Shown here: one piece after another, positions 60,305 to 64,000 of the stretch
Layout: each line of letters begins with the position of its first letter
How positions within the stretch are numbered: position 1 is the first letter of the stretch
From: Nomia melanderi
Taxonomy: Eukaryota > Arthropoda > Insecta > Hymenoptera > Halictidae
NCBI RefSeq assembly: GCF_051020985.1
Contig: NC_135007.1
Span: 9,761,501 to 9,825,500, forward strand
DNA: 64,000 bases
Direction of reading: 5' to 3'
Notes under the pieces: generated by a model
Told to the model about the DNA's origin: nothing
What the model saw: the letters and a program-made list of their open reading frames with translations, nothing else
The model's database searches: none
Made by a program: the position numbers and the translations under genes

Positions 60305-62656
60305 CTCCTTGTCTTACGATTTCTTTGAAAATGGAGCCTACTGAAGATACTTTGTCATTGGTAATATTTTAGATGAAAAGAAGAATTGTGTGTTGGAAAT
60401 ATCTTAATTTAATTTTAATTTTAAAGATTAAAAAACTAATATCCATATTTATCAGACTTAAAATCAGCTGAAGAGAAGTAACTTTTAGACATTTTTATGT
60501 CTCTGTTTGGTTTGAATGTCTTGTATGTGTATAGAATAATTTTATTCCTTGCACGAAATGTCGTTAAATAATTTTTACCAGAGACAGAAGTGAAACTGAA
60601 TGTTTCAGTGGATCATTCGACTTCCATTCGAATTGTTCATCCACGGTGTACCTCGTCCTTTTCCCCCGTCAATTAAGCTATTATTAATTTCACTTTCGAA
60701 ACTCGTTTTCTCCCTGTTCGTTTCTCTTTCCACGCTTTCGGTGCTTGACAGTCGGCGAGGAACAAGGGACACGGAGGGAGGACCGACAGATAAAACTCGA
60801 GTCGTTAACTCGACACGCCGGAAACCGACGCATCTATCTTTATCTACGGCCTGTCTGCCAGAGACCAGGGGTCTTCTTGAAATTCCTACGGCCTTCCTCG
60901 CCTGCTTCTTTTCCGTCTACTGCGCCGGGAGACGGAAATCGCACGCTGAAATCCAAATATTTTGTTCGTTCGATAAGCTACATCCTCACACCCTTTAATT
61001 ACCTAAGACTTTCAATATATTCATCCATTTTTACATTCAACTGTTTACATTTCAATACGTATATAATTACGTGTTTGAGCATTAAAAAGAGTTACTAAAA
61101 TATATTGCGATTACGGCCGATGATTTAAGTTATTAACTAAGTTTCTTCGGAACGATTCGATTCACTTTACAGCAAAAGAAATAGGAAGATAACGTGACTC
61201 GTTCTATTAGAAGGTATTTCGATGCAATGAATTCGAGATTGACTGGACAAATTAATAGAATTGTGCAAAGTCATCGAAAGATATGGTCAACAGTGAATAA
61301 GGAGCCAACTCAATTTCCCAGTGAACAGGTTAATAATTGCGAAATCCTGCGATCGCATAAAAATTCTAAGAGGTTGTGCGTTTAATAATTCGCAAATACC
61401 TTGTACACGTAAAAATCCGAAGATGTTTGATCATTTGCCAGTACACTTATAAAACGATGAATTCGTAATCATGAAAAATTGTTAAACGTTCGCGTATTCC
61501 CGTACACCACGTTTATAAAATTTACTTGCGGAAATTAGAGTTAATAACTCGAGGTTCCTCGTTGATTAATTGAAATAAAGGATTCGATATAGCCGAATGT
61601 ATTACCCGGGCATTTTTCAAGAATTCCTTTTTTTCCTTCTTTACGACTGTTTTTGTGTTGCCAGTAATTTTGTCGGATTACTTTGAGTATATCGCGACCT
61701 TCGCCACATCTTACGTCGGTTTATATTCGAACGGTAGGATGAGAGGCGGGGGGGAAGCCGAGTAGAGTATTAAGGGTTGCAAGCTCATTAACGTGACTCG
61801 TGGTAATGAGGCGAGCTAAGCGGTGTCCAGAAACATCTGCCAGGTTTCCCTGATCTTCTGATGCAAGATGAGAGATAGAAAGAGAGGGGCGATCAAACGA
61901 AGCGTTCCACGGAAGGAAGAAGCACGCCGCACCGAAAAAAGCGAGGAACTTAAAGATCCTCGTAAAAATTCAATTTTTTACACTGTAAAAGGTGAATTAT
62001 CATTTTAGCCGACAAAATTATTTGTTCAATTTAAAAAATTCTTCTTTATGTGTCGTATATTGTATGAACCAATTTTCATTAAGTTTCGAGGGTGCAAGAA
62101 GATTACGAAAAAAAAATGATTATAACATATCTAAATATTCTGGTGTCTAAATAAGTTTAATTAACGAATTCATACTTTCACTTTCTAATAAATGGATCCG
62201 ATTGTGTAGAATATTTATGAATATTATCCCGACGCTTGAATTGAAATTGAAGGAACAAAAGATAAAGGACGACATGACAAAAATGACACGGTTGTCCATA
62301 AGCGTTATTTTTCTGTCCATCAGCGTCCCAAATTTTCTCCACTTAATTCTCGGCTACCGACCAGCAGACGGGGACACCCATTTATTAAAATTCTTTCCCC
62401 CGGAGCCTTCAAAATTCCTCAGTCGCCGACGGGACTTTCTATAATCAGTCAGCGAAATCTCACGAGATTGAATTTATCAATACACCATGCAAAGAATGAA
62501 GAAAATAAAGGAACTTCAAAACTGATGCAATATTCATGACATGTATACATTGTAATATTATTATAAAAATTGGTCTTGAACCTTAAAACCTACTGCTTCG
62601 ACTTTGTTTTATAAACATATTTCTTTTAGGAAATAAACACATAAACGAAGAACAGT

Positions 62657-62700
62657 TAACACCTGAACTACCGTACCCGTAAAAGTGACGGGTATTAGTT
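62657..62700 (+). repeat. Solo end of a family A-like element
   Basis: TTAACACCTGAACTACC followed by ACCCGTAAAAGTGACGGGT. I found no matching second end within 450 bases. Confidence 0.45.
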
Positions 62701-63104
62701 TACTTTTAACAATTACTGATATTTTGAAAGTATCAAATATCCGACATGATTATGAAAATAAATAGTCTCGCTTGCACACTATAACAAATATCCAAAGAAA
62801 CCGAAGAAAACTTACTGCTACAAGCTTCGTAAGAACTACACATCAATCGTATAAATAACTTGGCAATGTTAAATAAATCTCTGTTCAAGAATCATTATAT
62901 CACTAAAAACCATTGAAAATATAGACATTTGGCAATTTAACTTTTAATAAATATATGTCATTCAGTAATTTTGAGTTCAAATTAAATATTATTCTTCTTA
63001 TTAGCAATTTCTATGATTTAGAACCTAAACGTAGAAATAGTATGAAATTTATTTTGCTAGTGCATTATTAACGATAAATAATTCTAACAAGTGCAATTGC
63101 GAAA

Positions 63105-63322
63105 TTAACACGTTCGCTACCAGAGCTTATTTCGGTGACGGTCTCCTCAATTATAATATTTTCTTCAATCCAATACATCTTCTAAACAAAACATTAGAAA
63201 AATGAAGCTGAAACGAGTCATCGAGTTCCTAAACATAATGTCGCAATTTAGAATTTCTAATTCATTATGTAAAATATAGGATTACGGCTGTCAAAAATAT
63301 GTGACGGTGGCGAACGTGTTAA
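63105..63322. repeat. TTAA-bounded inverted-repeat element, family C
   Basis: Left end TTAACACGTTCGCTACC; right end inverted TTAACACGTTCGCCACC (one mismatch in 17). Length 218. GTGACGG lies near both ends. It is the same architecture as families A and B with different sequence. Confidence 0.8.
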
Positions 63323-64000
63323 ACTGTAGAGCAAGGGGTTAAACGAGATCGGACCATCTCACCCAGAATTGTAGGGGCCTATAGCGTGTACTGGGCCTTG
63401 CTCTCGAATGAACGAGTATACCCGAGCGAAACGATGATCGCCGCCAGGAAACCACGTCGACGAAACGTCTCAAGGGAATATTTCAAGGGTCGCTAATCGC
63501 GCGGACGAGCTAAAATCCCGGGCTGACAAAGTATCAGCCACGACGGAGTGACAAAGCGACTCCGGCGACGCGACACGGAGCTGGCCGTAGCCGGGCACGG
63601 TCGAGGAACGGTCCCCACGAGACGGGTTTCGCGGCTTTAGCTCGGATTAAGTCGGGAGCCTAACACTTCCACGGGGTTTCAGGTTATGATATTTATTGCC
63701 CCGGCTCGGTGAACCCAGCCATGGGGCGATAAAGAGGGGAAGGAAGCCATATGGCTGACGCCGCGAGCGGCACGCGCTTCAAACGCGGCCACGAAACCGG
63801 CGCGAGAGGAGAGGAAAACGAGAAAGGAGGCACAAGGGAACGGCAGGGGAGGGGGGGAAGTGGCGAAGAATTCTTCTTGACGAGGCCGCGTGATTCGTGA
63901 CTTCTATTTCTATCTAAATTGGACAGAAGAAAGGCTGGGAACGGTGGATGCGGGATGGAAATAATTGGACTGGGCTTGAAATATGGAAAATGGGGGCATT

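Larger units (their letters stand above)
54841..64000 (-). other. ci: Upstream ci intron or 5' flank
   Basis: Exon a starts in mid-codon, so at least its proximal part is intron. CpG-rich blocks at about 55.2-55.7, 56.4-56.8, 58.5-60.1, 60.6-61.0 and 63.35-64.0 kb could hold enhancers, the promoter or a first exon, but I could not identify an exon with a matching phase-2 donor. Confidence 0.5.

Noticed and set aside
1..64000. CRISPR arrays, operons, phage or bacterial islands
   Set aside because: The DNA is intron-rich eukaryotic; no regularly spaced direct repeats or polycistronic gene order are present.

Overview
The window looks like insect nuclear DNA, most likely hymenopteran and plausibly a bee. 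The genome is AT-rich with CpG-rich islands, has short GT-AG introns in one gene and very long ones in another, and carries a clear Gli-family gene of insect Cubitus interruptus (Ci) type. The species call is inference; nothing here fixes it. There is no prokaryotic organisation, no CRISPR array and no RNA gene I can support.

Layout. (1) 1-10.9 kb: no confident gene. It holds a decayed Tc1-like transposase (about 6.75-7.2 kb), a cluster of three short TTAA-bounded inverted-repeat elements (7.45-8.71 kb), and a GC-rich, promoter-like stretch (8.7-10.0 kb). (2) 11-13.3 kb, plus strand: a four-exon gene model I assembled from reading frame and splice sites. It encodes a predicted 212-residue protein with a Cys-rich stretch and a C-terminal membrane segment; I do not recognise it. 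(3) 16.9-27.6 kb, plus strand: a 14-exon gene for a predicted 1576-residue coiled-coil protein whose N-terminus fits the myristoylation consensus. The frame is continuous through every junction, but I cannot name the family. (4) 29.6-54.8 kb, minus strand: ten coding exons of ci, the zinc-finger effector of Hedgehog signalling. They cover the Sufu-binding motif, five C2H2 fingers, a PKA-site cluster, the activation region and the stop codon. The first coding exon was not found and lies upstream of 54.84 kb, possibly beyond the window. Genes 3 and 4 converge, with likely poly(A) sites about 0.6 kb apart.

The ci introns (up to 8 kb) and its upstream flank (54.8-64 kb) alternate AT-rich DNA with GC-rich islands. 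They are seeded with many 125-250 bp elements that begin and end in TTAA and have terminal inverted repeats. Two element pairs share one TTAA at their junction. These elements, the unrecognised membrane-protein gene and the unnamed coiled-coil gene are the most interesting parts of the window. No clearly new multi-gene system was seen.
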